Shown here piece by piece: positions 53,749-62,501 of a stretch of DNA of 64,000 nt (the stretch's first letter is position 1; each line of letters starts with the position of its first letter). Below the pieces are notes generated by a model that worked only from the letters and a program-made list of their open reading frames with translations, was not told the origin of the DNA and did no database searches. The position numbers and the translations under genes are program-made. Source of the DNA: Halalkalibacter alkalisediminis (GTDB taxonomy: Bacteria; Bacillota; Bacilli; Bacillales; Bacillaceae_D); NCBI RefSeq assembly GCF_028610705.1, contig NZ_JAQQWT010000002.1, positions 405,021 to 469,020 of the forward strand, in the 5' to 3' direction.

Positions 53749-54768
53749 TTAATGAATCGTATTAAGTGTAGCCAGCGCCTTTTGCACCTGCTCTTTTGAG
53801 ACATCGTAATGTGTAGTGAAGCGGATAAGGGATGGTCCAAATGGCACAGCTAAAACACCGTTTTCTTTTAATCTTTCAAGGTACTCCTTAGAGTTTAAAC
53901 CCTTCTTTGATACATCCACTAACACAATGTTTGTATCCACTGTGTTTACCACTTCTAACCCCGATACATTTTTGATTCCTGATGCTAACAGGGAGGCATT
54001 CTCGTGATCTATTGCCAAACGCTCGACCATTTGCGTTAAGGCAATAATACCAGGTGCTGCCAGTACGCCAGCTTGCCTTAAACCACCACCTAGGCGCTTT
54101 CTCCATTTCCGAGCTTTCGTAATAAACTTATGATCGCCAGCTATGATGGAGCCAACAGGCGCCCCAAGTCCTTTCGACAAACAAATTTGCACAGACGTTG
54201 TGTATTGGGTGAAATTCTTAATCGAACAATTCGATGCAACCGCAGCATTAAACAAACGCGCTCCATCAAGATGAACAGGAACATGATGCTTGCTTGCCAC
54301 TTGATAAATTCCCTTCATATTTTCTTTTGGAACAACAGACCCCCCTGCTCGGTTATGAGTATTTTCTATACAAATCAATCCTGTTTCAGGTTCATGAATG
54401 TCTTGTCCTCGAATCGCTGACTCGATTTCGAGTGGATTCATCGCCCCATTCACACTTGGAATTGTCCTGGTTTGCACACCAGCAAAAGCAGAGATCGCTC
54501 CTCCTTCGTAATAAAATATATGTGAGTCTTTTTCTAGTAATACTTCATTTCCACTAACACAATGGGTTAAAACCGCAATTTGGTTTCCCTGCGTCCCACT
54601 TGTAACAAATAGAGCGGCTTCCTTCCCTAGCTTTTCAGCCGCTAACTCTTCTAATTTATTAATAGTCGGATCTTCTTTATAGACATCATCACCTACTTCT
54701 GCATCAATCATTCCTTGTTTCATTGCAGCCGTTGGTTTCGTCACCGTATCACTTCGTAAATCAATCAT
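53749..54768 (-). CDS. Low-specificity L-threonine aldolase
   Basis: A 339-residue PLP enzyme that splits L-threonine or allo-threonine to glycine and acetaldehyde. MIDLRSDTVTKPTAAMKQGM at the start, GDDVYKEDPTINKLEELAAE, the PLP-contact HLDGARLFNAAV near residue 165 and Lys in SKGLGAPVGS near residue 198 fit. The ATG at 54768 has AGGAGG at a good distance, and 13 codons upstream are not used. It stands alone. Confidence 0.92.
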   Translation of the reverse strand: MIDLRSDTVTKPTAAMKQGMIDAEVGDDVYKEDPTINKLEELAAEKLGKEAALFVTSGTQGNQIAVLTHCVSGNEVLLEKDSHIFYYEGGAISAFAGVQTRTIPSVNGAMNPLEIESAIRGQDIHEPETGLICIENTHNRAGGSVVPKENMKGIYQVASKHHVPVHLDGARLFNAAVASNCSIKNFTQYTTSVQICLSKGLGAPVGSIIAGDHKFITKARKWRKRLGGGLRQAGVLAAPGIIALTQMVERLAIDHENASLLASGIKNVSGLEVVNTVDTNIVLVDVSKKGLNSKEYLERLKENGVLAVPFGPSLIRFTTHYDVSKEQVQKALATLNTIH

Positions 54769-54838
54769 ATTAGCCCTCCTACAATTATCTCCTATCCTAT
54801 TATACATCCAATGAGACAGGAAGAAAAAGGAAAGAATG

Positions 54839-54884
54839 AAAAAAGGCTAGTGAATGAAGGGTGATTTCACCTCATTCATTAGCC
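54839..54884 (-). terminator. Terminator after the 5'-nucleotidase gene
   Basis: On the minus strand GGCTAATGAATGA and TCATTCACTAGCC pair (one G-U), inner GTG/CAC extends the stem, and six T follow. Confidence 0.9.
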
Positions 54885-54943
54885 GTCAAATGCTGTATCT
54901 AGCTGTACTTATTAAGCCTTCTATGAATTTTGATCTAATCCTT

Positions 54944-57900
54944 CTAATTAAGGGTGATTCGTTCAATCAAATGGTTGTCTTCTAGTTCAAGTAAGTCACT
55001 ACCTTCATAAATTGATAACTCTAATGTGTATTTTTGACCTTGATGGTTAGTGGGGACGTTTATGATTGTTTGGATCGTATTCGCGCTACCAGGCTTTACT
55101 TGTTGACTTACAAGTGTTTGCTCCTCTGTTCTACCATGCTTATCGACTATTTTTACAGCTACAAGCATATCTTTTGTTTCTTTTTGGTTGTTTTTCACTT
55201 TATTCTCTATCAAGATTTGCTGGTTTCGTTCAAGCTTTGTAACCTCATTTCCTTTCTCATCAGTAAATGTATTTTCCACTTCATAAGGATCGATTACTCC
55301 AACAATATCAGCTTCCCCACGAGGCTTTAGTTGAATCGTATTATGATATCGACTTGAAATGCCCGTTATCGAAACAGTATCTCCATTGTTAAAAGCAAAG
55401 TCATCATAAGCCAAACCCGTCCGATTATCAACACGGACACGAACTGTTTCATCTCCTTGAGTCGCATCAAATTCAAACGTACCAAAGTTATTTATACTCG
55501 ATAAATTTGAGATCGTGGCTTCTTTCACAAAAATTAATTTTGCTTCATTTTCTACTGAAATTTGCTTTGGCGTTACTTCTAACGGCTCAGGTATTTCTCC
55601 CTCTCCAACCTTTTCAATCGATGTAACATTTGAGATTTGTATCTCACTAGCAAAAGCTCCTTTCACTCCTGTCAAACGAATGATGTCCCCAGCATCTACA
55701 TCTTGAGATGATTGAAAGACGTATATCCCTGCTTCTTCGTCTTGAAGATAAAAGCCTTTTTGACCCCAGTAACCAGAATCAGTTGTTGCTACAGCTTCAA
55801 TGCTGACGGTTGAACCCTCAGCAGCAGCGCGCGCTTCGGTGATTGAGATAGGTTCGATTACCGGTTCTTCGATTTCAATGAAGTCAAATTGTTTGGTATC
55901 TCTCAGACCTGGTTGTGAAAAGTAATTAGCTAGACTCCCTGTAACCTGTACCAGCTTGCCATAGTTATCAGGATTATCAACTAAATTCAATCCTGTCCGC
56001 ACACTTCCTGTAGGTAGCATAACGGGTAAGATTTTCGCCTTATCTCTTTCTTCTAAAGAGTCCGCAATAATTAAGTTTGTCGCCACGAAATTGCCGTCAT
56101 ACACAGGATTATTATTTGTCATAGTTCCGACAATATAACCCTGTACAGTTGCTGTACCACTGTTTAAGCTAATTGCCTCTGCCACTGTTAAATAATCGCG
56201 ATCCACTGGAGGGTAAGGTTCTCCATTAGATTCATCTTTAATCGTAATTCGTGAACCTTCTTCATAATCAATAGGACCTTCATGATTTGTAATATACCAG
56301 ACAATTGCTTCCCAAACCTTGCCATAGCTATCACCCACAAGATCACTGCCCAAATTGTAAAAGCCAGCTCCATGCATATAATCGTTATAAGCAACGGTAT
56401 ATTCCTTATTTTGATCTAATGGTGTACCTTCCGGAGTTGTAATAGTCACATCAACAAATTTGCCGTTCTCTTTCACTAGCTCATAATGCAAACCTGATAC
56501 TTGTAGGTCATTGCCATTATGATAAACGGCTTGTGTCAGTAATATTTCTTTCATTCGTTCAGCTTTTGTTTTCACGACTACAACTTCATTTCCAAATTGA
56601 TCTAAAAATTCAATTTGACCACCTGTAATGATACCAGGTGCAATGCTGCCGGTAACGGACGAACTGTTTAACATGCCGAAATTAGCATTAGTTATTGTTC
56701 GAACGGAATCAGCATATAGATTTCCAAGACTAGAATCACCTAGACGGTTATTAGCTGAAGAAAGTCCTCTTTCAGTTGAGCCGATTGGCTCGCCTACAAT
56801 TGGTGCGTCATTCGACACTTCAAATGAAATCCTTTGTCCAGCCTGATAGTTAACGGCTTGTCCTTCAGCAGTTAAGTGTTTCGCGTAGGCAATCATGGCA
56901 TCTGTCATATAACCTGATGTTGCTTCTAGAACCGTTCCCGCAAAATCATAGCCACTTCCACCCGTTCCAATATAATCTCCAACGGCTACGATATACATTT
57001 GATCGTCTTCAATCAGTTTTCCATCCACCTTTAATTCTGAATCAATGTAGCGACCCGCATTATTTGTAATAATCTTATAGGTTAATCCCGAAGTTTGAAG
57101 ATCAATAGAGCTTCGGCGCTCATATGAATATTTAATAACTTCTTTAACGGCTGCACCCGTCATTTCAATTTTCATAATTTCATTGGCGAAAGGTTCAATC
57201 GTATAAATATCAAATTTCGTTATATCACCTGCAGGAATATTTGCACGAATTCCACCATTATTCGTTAACGCAATATCTGAATTAGTATGATAACGAATCG
57301 CATCTGTCCAAAAATTCCCTAGCTGCGTATCGCCATTTCCACTTCGGTTTAAACCAGTCTCTGTATACCCAATTACCTCTTGAAGCAATTCTTCCATTTC
57401 TTCATTGTAACCATCGACTTTTGCTTGAATTCCTTCATCAACTTCAGTTAAATTACTTACGTTCTGTAAGAAACCTGTAACCGATTCTACTTGTTTCGCT
57501 ACTTGGTTGTAGGATATTGTCACATTTCCAACATTTAAGGCATTTCCGCCTGTTTGGACAATCGGGGTTCCATTCACAACAGCAGGTTGATTTAAGACCG
57601 TATGTGAGTGTCCACCAATAATTAAATCAAAATATTCAACTGCTTCCGCTAATGCTCGATCATCACTATAGCCAATATGTGTTAAAGCGATTAAGATGTC
57701 AGCTTCTTCTTTCAATTCTTCTTCATATCTCTTGGCCGTTTCAATAGGATCTTCAAAATTGATTCCTACCGTGTTGGCTGGTGCTGTAGCCGGAGGATTT
57801 TGAATGACCGAAAATACGCCAACCTTAATTCCATCTACATCAAAAATTTTATATGGTTCTGGTTGAGGAAAGTCTACCAGTGTGTCTCCTACGATCGTAT

Positions 57901-58321
57901 TGGCACTTAACCAAGGAAACTCGCTCTCCTCCATACGTTGTACCATCTCTACCTGACCATAATCAAAATCATGATTTCCTATAGCCATAGCTTGAAGGCC
58001 CATATCGTTTAATAGATCAATAATCGGTTTCCCATATTGCAAGTCAACAACTGGGTTTCCACTAAAAATATCACCAGCATCTAAAAACATTGAGTGTGAT
58101 GCAGCCTCCCGTTCTGATTGAATATAAGCAGCTATTTTCCCGAAATCATTCACACGAGCGTGAATATCATTTGTATGTAATATTTTTAATTCAACGATGT
58201 CCTCTTCTTTACTATTTGCAGCAAATACAGGAACAAAAGAGCCAAGCATTGAATAAAGGACTAACGTAAAGACTAGAAACATCGAAATAAATCGATTATT
58301 CTTATGTGTAGATAAAGACAT
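54944..58321 (-). CDS. Large secreted 5'-nucleotidase/2',3'-cyclic phosphodiesterase-type protein with duplicated C-domain and OB-fold modules
   Basis: A 1125-residue exported protein (signal peptide about residues 12-35). Metallophosphatase domain: ILHTNDIHARVNDFGKIAAY near residue 45, FLDAGDIFSGNP, IGNHDFDYGQVEMV and GGHSHTVLNQP. It is followed by a 5'-nucleotidase C-terminal domain (GIRANIPAGDITKFDIYTIE), then a second, shorter copy (LGDSSLGNLYADSVRTI) without its own metallophosphatase. After residue 730 come two OB-fold-type modules (SLNSGTATVQGYIVGTM; YWGQKGFYLQDEEAGIYVFQ), as in YhcR/YfkN-like proteins, and a beta-rich end. No cell-wall sorting motif. ATG behind GAGGAGG. Confidence 0.88.
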   Translation of the reverse strand: MSLSTHKNNRFISMFLVFTLVLYSMLGSFVPVFAANSKEEDIVELKILHTNDIHARVNDFGKIAAYIQSEREAASHSMFLDAGDIFSGNPVVDLQYGKPIIDLLNDMGLQAMAIGNHDFDYGQVEMVQRMEESEFPWLSANTIVGDTLVDFPQPEPYKIFDVDGIKVGVFSVIQNPPATAPANTVGINFEDPIETAKRYEEELKEEADILIALTHIGYSDDRALAEAVEYFDLIIGGHSHTVLNQPAVVNGTPIVQTGGNALNVGNVTISYNQVAKQVESVTGFLQNVSNLTEVDEGIQAKVDGYNEEMEELLQEVIGYTETGLNRSGNGDTQLGNFWTDAIRYHTNSDIALTNNGGIRANIPAGDITKFDIYTIEPFANEIMKIEMTGAAVKEVIKYSYERRSSIDLQTSGLTYKIITNNAGRYIDSELKVDGKLIEDDQMYIVAVGDYIGTGGSGYDFAGTVLEATSGYMTDAMIAYAKHLTAEGQAVNYQAGQRISFEVSNDAPIVGEPIGSTERGLSSANNRLGDSSLGNLYADSVRTITNANFGMLNSSSVTGSIAPGIITGGQIEFLDQFGNEVVVVKTKAERMKEILLTQAVYHNGNDLQVSGLHYELVKENGKFVDVTITTPEGTPLDQNKEYTVAYNDYMHGAGFYNLGSDLVGDSYGKVWEAIVWYITNHEGPIDYEEGSRITIKDESNGEPYPPVDRDYLTVAEAISLNSGTATVQGYIVGTMTNNNPVYDGNFVATNLIIADSLEERDKAKILPVMLPTGSVRTGLNLVDNPDNYGKLVQVTGSLANYFSQPGLRDTKQFDFIEIEEPVIEPISITEARAAAEGSTVSIEAVATTDSGYWGQKGFYLQDEEAGIYVFQSSQDVDAGDIIRLTGVKGAFASEIQISNVTSIEKVGEGEIPEPLEVTPKQISVENEAKLIFVKEATISNLSSINNFGTFEFDATQGDETVRVRVDNRTGLAYDDFAFNNGDTVSITGISSRYHNTIQLKPRGEADIVGVIDPYEVENTFTDEKGNEVTKLERNQQILIENKVKNNQKETKDMLVAVKIVDKHGRTEEQTLVSQQVKPGSANTIQTIINVPTNHQGQKYTLELSIYEGSDLLELEDNHLIERITLN

Positions 58322-58456
58322 AATATTCCTCCTCATTTTTGGATTCTATTAAACTATAAACGACGATTGTTAAAGCGACATTAAAATTATGTAAAAATAT
58401 GTATATAGTAATTGATGTTGAAAGATTAACCTACAAACCTTCAGGAGGAATGGCTT

Positions 58457-58666
58457 ATGAAAGTTTTTGTAAATAACCAGTCTATAGACCTACATTATGG
58501 GGCAACACTCAAACATGCTCTTTTAAAAACAAATGAAAAATTGTATCACGAGGTTATTAAAGGAGAGTCAATTATAAGAGACCACGAAGGAAACGAAACA
58601 TACATTAGTGGAGCTGTTGCTGAGAATGTTTCATATTTTGTTGTAAAGAAAGAAGATAACTCTTGA
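58457..58666 (+). CDS. Small protein, possible beta-grasp fold
   Basis: A 69-residue protein, MKVFVNNQSIDLHYGATLKH start, ESIIRDHEGNETYISGA, end AENVSYFVVKKEDNS. Beta-strand, loop and helix spacing at the start are like ThiS/MoaD-type small proteins, but the Gly-Gly end is absent. Family not recognised. AGGAGG precedes ATG. It lies between the divergent nucleotidase and the MBL lipoprotein gene. Confidence 0.65.
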   Translation: MKVFVNNQSIDLHYGATLKHALLKTNEKLYHEVIKGESIIRDHEGNETYISGAVAENVSYFVVKKEDNS

Positions 58667-58845
58667 TCTTTTTAAAGGAGCAGCATCTTCCCCCTCCTTT
58701 TATCTATTGAAAAAACGCTAGATTCAATTGAATAGAAATTTAATTCTTACAATGACAATCCCGGTAATTAGTTAGATGCAATCTATCACCATATTTGTTA
58801 TAATTAACCACACCAACACTTCAGTCCGCTTTGGGAGGCTAGGAA

Positions 58846-60000
58846 ATGTCAAAATCGATTCTTGTATTCTTATTTACTCTCACTTTTTTATTAGGAGGTT
58901 GCGGAACCGACTCTACTAGTGTATTTGAGGAAAAAGATTTACTAGATGAGTTAGATGAAAAAGAGGTAGTAGCTCAGCAAGACACACATAGTGATTCTAC
59001 AGGACAATTATCCGTGCATTTTATTGATGTTGGACAAGCAGATTCTACCTTGCTTACCTATTCAGATGCCGATCAACATTGGAACATCCTTATTGATGCA
59101 GGAAATTGGGATTCAGATCAGGTGATCAAGTATCTCCACGCACATGAGATAACTGAGATTGATCTATTAGTTGGTACCCATCCACATGCTGACCATATTG
59201 GTCAGATGGATCGTATTTTACAAGATTTTCAGGTCAGTGAGATTTGGATGTCAGGTGACGAAACCACTTCTCAAACCTTTGAACGACTACTTGATGCTAT
59301 TCTAGAAAGTGACGTTGATTACCATGAACCTAGAGCTGGTGAACTTTATGACCTTGGTGCTCTTACTTTAGAAATTTTAAATCCAGTTTCGCTAACTGGA
59401 GATGCACATGAAGGATCCGTTTCTATTAAAGTTTCGTATCGGAACGTATCATTCTTATTTACGGGCGATGCTGAACATCAAACCGAACGAGCGATGATTG
59501 AACGTGGACATGATCTTAAGGCAACTGTATTAAAGCTAGGCCACCATGGATCGAACACCTCTACATCCCCTGATTTCTTGGAATCGGTAAAACCTGAAAT
59601 AGCGATTATATCCGCAGGTGAAGTCAATCAATACGGACATCCACATGAAGAAGTCGTATCAAGAGTTCAGGATGCAGGAATAGAGATTTATTCAACTAGT
59701 ATTCATGGAACAATCGTTATTACTACAGACGGAGATGACTATTTACTTAAAACGAAAGAAGATGAGATACCCTCTCCACCTGATAAAGATCAGTCACAAG
59801 TATCCGATTGTGTTAATATAAATGAGGCGACAGAGGCTGAATTAGAAAGGATTATCCATATTGGGACAGAACGTGCTAAAAGTCTGATTGAATTACGGCC
59901 TTTTGAAACACTGAATGATCTCGTAAAAATTAATGGGATAGGACCAGGACGACTTGCTGATATTCTTTCTGAAAACGTTGCATGTATGGGAGGATCATAA
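58846..60000 (+). CDS. Secreted ComEC/ComEA-like lipoprotein: metallo-beta-lactamase domain plus helix-hairpin-helix
   Basis: A 384-residue lipoprotein (signal 5-18, lipobox LGGC with Cys19). The metallo-beta-lactamase domain has SVHFIDVGQADSTLL near residue 56, the zinc motif GTHPHADHIGQMD near 110, FLFTGDAEHQ near 201 and KLGHHGSNTSTSPDF near 228. It is like the extracellular nuclease part of ComEC. Residues 325-380 are a helix-hairpin-helix pair (NINEATEAELERIIHIGTER; LVKINGIGPGRLADIL) as in ComEA. A role in handling extracellular DNA is inferred. GGGAGG precedes ATG. Confidence 0.87.
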   Translation: MSKSILVFLFTLTFLLGGCGTDSTSVFEEKDLLDELDEKEVVAQQDTHSDSTGQLSVHFIDVGQADSTLLTYSDADQHWNILIDAGNWDSDQVIKYLHAHEITEIDLLVGTHPHADHIGQMDRILQDFQVSEIWMSGDETTSQTFERLLDAILESDVDYHEPRAGELYDLGALTLEILNPVSLTGDAHEGSVSIKVSYRNVSFLFTGDAEHQTERAMIERGHDLKATVLKLGHHGSNTSTSPDFLESVKPEIAIISAGEVNQYGHPHEEVVSRVQDAGIEIYSTSIHGTIVITTDGDDYLLKTKEDEIPSPPDKDQSQVSDCVNINEATEAELERIIHIGTERAKSLIELRPFETLNDLVKINGIGPGRLADILSENVACMGGS

Positions 60001-60001
60001 C

Positions 60002-60268
60002 ATGATAGCTGGTGTCATTGACCGTATTGTAGATAAGAAACACGCTGTGATTTTATTAGAAGATGAGAAGAAAGAACGAGTAATTAGTGTAGATCACTTA
60101 CCAGAAGGAAGCAAAGAAGGATCTTGGTTACTTATCGACATTCAAGGTGAAGCTATTAAACACATTCAACTTGACGAAAAAAAAACAGAAAAAAAACAAG
60201 AACAAATCAAAAATAAACTGACTCAGTTACGGGCAAGAAGTACAGGTAGTCGTTTTAAAAGGAACTAA
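60002..60268 (+). CDS. DUF3006 family protein
   Basis: An 88-residue protein: MIAGVIDRIVDKKHAVILLE, VDHLPEGSKEGSWLLI and a Lys/Glu-rich helical end. DUF3006 proteins regularly follow MBL-fold genes of the ComEC-like type. The ATG lies one base after the stop of the MBL gene, with GGAGG inside its end, so translation is coupled. The stop codon lies at the border of the terminator. Function unknown. Confidence 0.85.
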   Translation: MIAGVIDRIVDKKHAVILLEDEKKERVISVDHLPEGSKEGSWLLIDIQGEAIKHIQLDEKKTEKKQEQIKNKLTQLRARSTGSRFKRN

Positions 60269-60296
60269 CCAGATGTATTAATACATCTGGTTTTTC
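60268..60296. terminator. Perfect-palindrome terminator between DUF3006 and dsdA
   Basis: ACCAGATGTATT and AATACATCTGGT form a 24-base perfect palindrome with five T on the plus side and a T-containing stretch on the minus side. It lies over the last codons of dsdA, whose stop is inside the hairpin. Confidence 0.9.
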
Positions 60297-61615
60297 TTTA
60301 CTAAAGAGCTACCCCTATCGATTAGTTCTTGAGCCAATTCTTTAGGGACGAGACTTCCTCCAGTTCCCCAAACAAGATGAGTAATCTTCTTTTTATCGAT
60401 GTAATGTTTTTCAAGATAGCTCGAATCTTCTATCAGGGCAGGGCCCATCATCCCGGCTAGAGCTGAAGGTTCAAGGAACTTCCCTTCAGATTTTTGTAAT
60501 ATGTAAAGAAGTTTAAATAAGTCTTCATCTTCTATGGTAAAGACCCCACTTAACAACGGTTCCATTAATTTGCCTACAAATGCCGAAGGTCTTCCAACTG
60601 CTAAACCGTCAGCTTCTGTTTTATTATCAATGTTAATGTCTTGAACGGAAATTGCACTATGTTTTTTTGTAAGTACGCCAATTAACATTGCAGGTGAATG
60701 AGTCGGTTCAGCGAAAAAGCAATGAACTGCATCACCAAATACATGCTTTAGTCCAAAGGTGACACCACCCGGACCTCCTCCTACCCCACATGGTAAATAA
60801 ACAAATAACGGATGCTCTTGATCGACTTTAATGTTGTATTCTTCTAGCTGCTTTTTTAAACCTAGAGCAGCAACCGCATAACCAGAAAAAAGACTCAATG
60901 AATCTTCATCATCAATAAAATAACAGTGTTCTTGTTTTTGACAAAGCGCTCTGCCACTGCTTATCGCTTCACTATAATCACCTTGGTATTCAATCACGTA
61001 AACTCCATTTTGCCGTAATAAGTCTTTTTTCCATTGTTTCGCATCAGCTGACATATGAACGGTTACTCGGAAACCTAATTTTGAGCTCATCATTCCGATA
61101 CTAAGTCCCAAATTTCCAGTCGACCCAACAGCAATGGAATAATTTGAAAACACTTGGCGACTCTCAGACAGCAAAAGTTTAGCATATGAGTCATTTTTAT
61201 CATGCAATAGTTGATGTTCTAGTGCAATCGCTTCAGCAATGGTGAATACTTCATGAAAGCCTCCCCTTGCTTTAATCGATCCGGCTACAGGAAGTAAATC
61301 ATCGGATTTTAAATATAAACTCCCTTCGATCGTCGTTTTAGTAAATTGCTCTAATTTTTTCTTCATTTCAGGTAACTCGAGTAAAGGAGACTCGATTTGT
61401 CCTTTTGTTAAATGAAGTTCAGAATAAGCAGCTTCAAGAAAAGGCTCAAACCGTTTAAACCGTTGTGCCGCCTCTTCAATCAGTTCGACACCGATTCCGT
61501 TAATAGGAAATTCAGTTTTTGTTAAACGATCATTTTGCCATAACAACGGTTCTAAATTCATGATTCTCTTTAAAACGGGGTAACGTGTTATTAAATCAGC
61601 TATTTCTTTTTCCAT
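60278..61615 (-). CDS. dsdA: D-serine dehydratase (PLP)
   Basis: A 445-residue fold-type II PLP enzyme that turns D-serine into pyruvate and ammonia. The PLP Lys is in LLPVAGSIKARGGFHEVF near residue 112, AVGSTGNLGLSIGMM near 163, and the phosphate loop is CGVGGGPGGVTFGLKHVFG near 273. The size fits DsdA. I chose the ATG at 61615 behind AAAAGGAG. D-amino-acid use fits spore former cell-wall turnover. The stop is inside a terminator shared with the DUF3006 gene. Confidence 0.94.
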   Translation of the reverse strand: MEKEIADLITRYPVLKRIMNLEPLLWQNDRLTKTEFPINGIGVELIEEAAQRFKRFEPFLEAAYSELHLTKGQIESPLLELPEMKKKLEQFTKTTIEGSLYLKSDDLLPVAGSIKARGGFHEVFTIAEAIALEHQLLHDKNDSYAKLLLSESRQVFSNYSIAVGSTGNLGLSIGMMSSKLGFRVTVHMSADAKQWKKDLLRQNGVYVIEYQGDYSEAISSGRALCQKQEHCYFIDDEDSLSLFSGYAVAALGLKKQLEEYNIKVDQEHPLFVYLPCGVGGGPGGVTFGLKHVFGDAVHCFFAEPTHSPAMLIGVLTKKHSAISVQDINIDNKTEADGLAVGRPSAFVGKLMEPLLSGVFTIEDEDLFKLLYILQKSEGKFLEPSALAGMMGPALIEDSSYLEKHYIDKKKITHLVWGTGGSLVPKELAQELIDRGSSLVKKNQMY

Positions 61616-61672
61616 TCCACTAACTCCTTTTAACATAACCTCGTACGATGGATCCTCAACAATTGAGGAAAT

Positions 61673-61860
61673 CTATTCTGTGTTAACTTTAAGCGGGTCC
61701 CTTTCTTCAATCATTTGAATGAAAGGAAATACAAATTCAGGATCAAACTGACTATCTGAACATCTCTTTCATTCTTCTATTGCTTCATGAAAACTTTTGG
61801 TCGCTTGAAAAGGCCTCACGGTCGTCCTCGCATCAAAAGAATCAATAATACACAGAATTC
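61673..61860 (-). pseudogene. HD-GYP domain protein remnant
   Basis: The minus strand reads IIDSFDARTTVRPFQATKSF then HEAIEE, a stop, and KRCSDSQFDPEFVFPFIQMI. These match the last part of HD-GYP c-di-GMP phosphodiesterases (the usual pattern is DAMTTDRPYR then CSGTQFDP). Only about 60 residues remain and one TGA interrupts them, so it is a decayed fragment. Confidence 0.75.
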
Positions 61861-61919
61861 TAGTTAACTAATGAATGTTATTTCCTGTTAACCGTGTGGA
61901 TATTCCTTTCACCATTAAC

Positions 61920-62275
61920 TGCAAAGTTCGATTTTATAAATGAACGAAATCATCGCTCGATCATTAGACCCATCTGGCAATTCCTCTGCACAAGGATCAG
62001 AATATAGAACTTTATTGAATCCGGAAAATAAATGTCTTCTTTTTGACCATAATTACTTAAGACCAGTACTCCAAGCGTATATGGAACACCATTTATATTT
62101 GTCATTCTTGAACTAGTTCCAATACCTCCTTTAAAACCAAGGCAAGACATTCCCGTTCCAGCCCCCACACACCCTTCTTCTACCTCATCTTTCCCTGTTG
62201 GATAATGACCAATCTTCATTCCTACATCACGTAGTCGTTTTCTCTTATTAGACTTCTTCTCACAACTTTCTCTCT
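61920..62275 (-). pseudogene. DmpA/P1-type aminopeptidase remnant
   Basis: Reading the minus strand, KRKRLRDVGMKIGHYPTGK (N-terminus of DmpA-like L-aminopeptidase/D-esterase) runs directly into EEGCVGAGTGMSCLGFKGG then IGTSSR, and PYTLGVLVLSNYGQKEDIYF. About 110-130 residues of the family are absent in between. After that the frame changes (PDGSN.. in another frame). So the gene has an internal deletion plus a frameshift and an open piece of 89 codons. It lacks the nucleophile region. Confidence 0.75.
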
Positions 62276-62470
62276 AAACGTTATAATTAGTGCTTTCGTT
62301 TGTTCTTTCCTGTGTTCCGCTAATGATCTATCCCTTTATTTCAATACTAACATAACTTATAGTATACCAAGCAAAGGAGGTGATCGACTCAACCTGGTCA
62401 CCTTAAATTTAGCTCCTCCACTAGACAAGCATCACGATCAGATTCACTTTTCTCTCCTTTTCTAAAATAG

Positions 62471-62500
62471 AGAGCGTCACTTGTGACGCTCTTTCGTTTT
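62471..62500. terminator. Terminator near the M20 amidohydrolase gene
   Basis: AGAGCGTCAC and GTGACGCTCT pair around two bases; TTTCGTTTTT follows on the plus strand and a weaker T-tract on the minus strand. It lies ten bases after the amidohydrolase stop. Confidence 0.8.
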
Positions 62501-62501
62501 T

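Noticed and set aside
55034..55330. Plus-strand frames opposite the nucleotidase gene (also 53816-54557 opposite the aldolase)
   Set aside because: Antisense shadows of well-supported genes, low-complexity or Cys/Phe-rich, without start signals.
62355..62402. Resemblance of the minus strand to the 3' end of 16S rRNA (GATCACCTCCTTTGC)
   Set aside because: Only the anti-Shine-Dalgarno part matches; the rest of the 16S end is absent, so it reflects a strong ribosome binding site on the plus strand.
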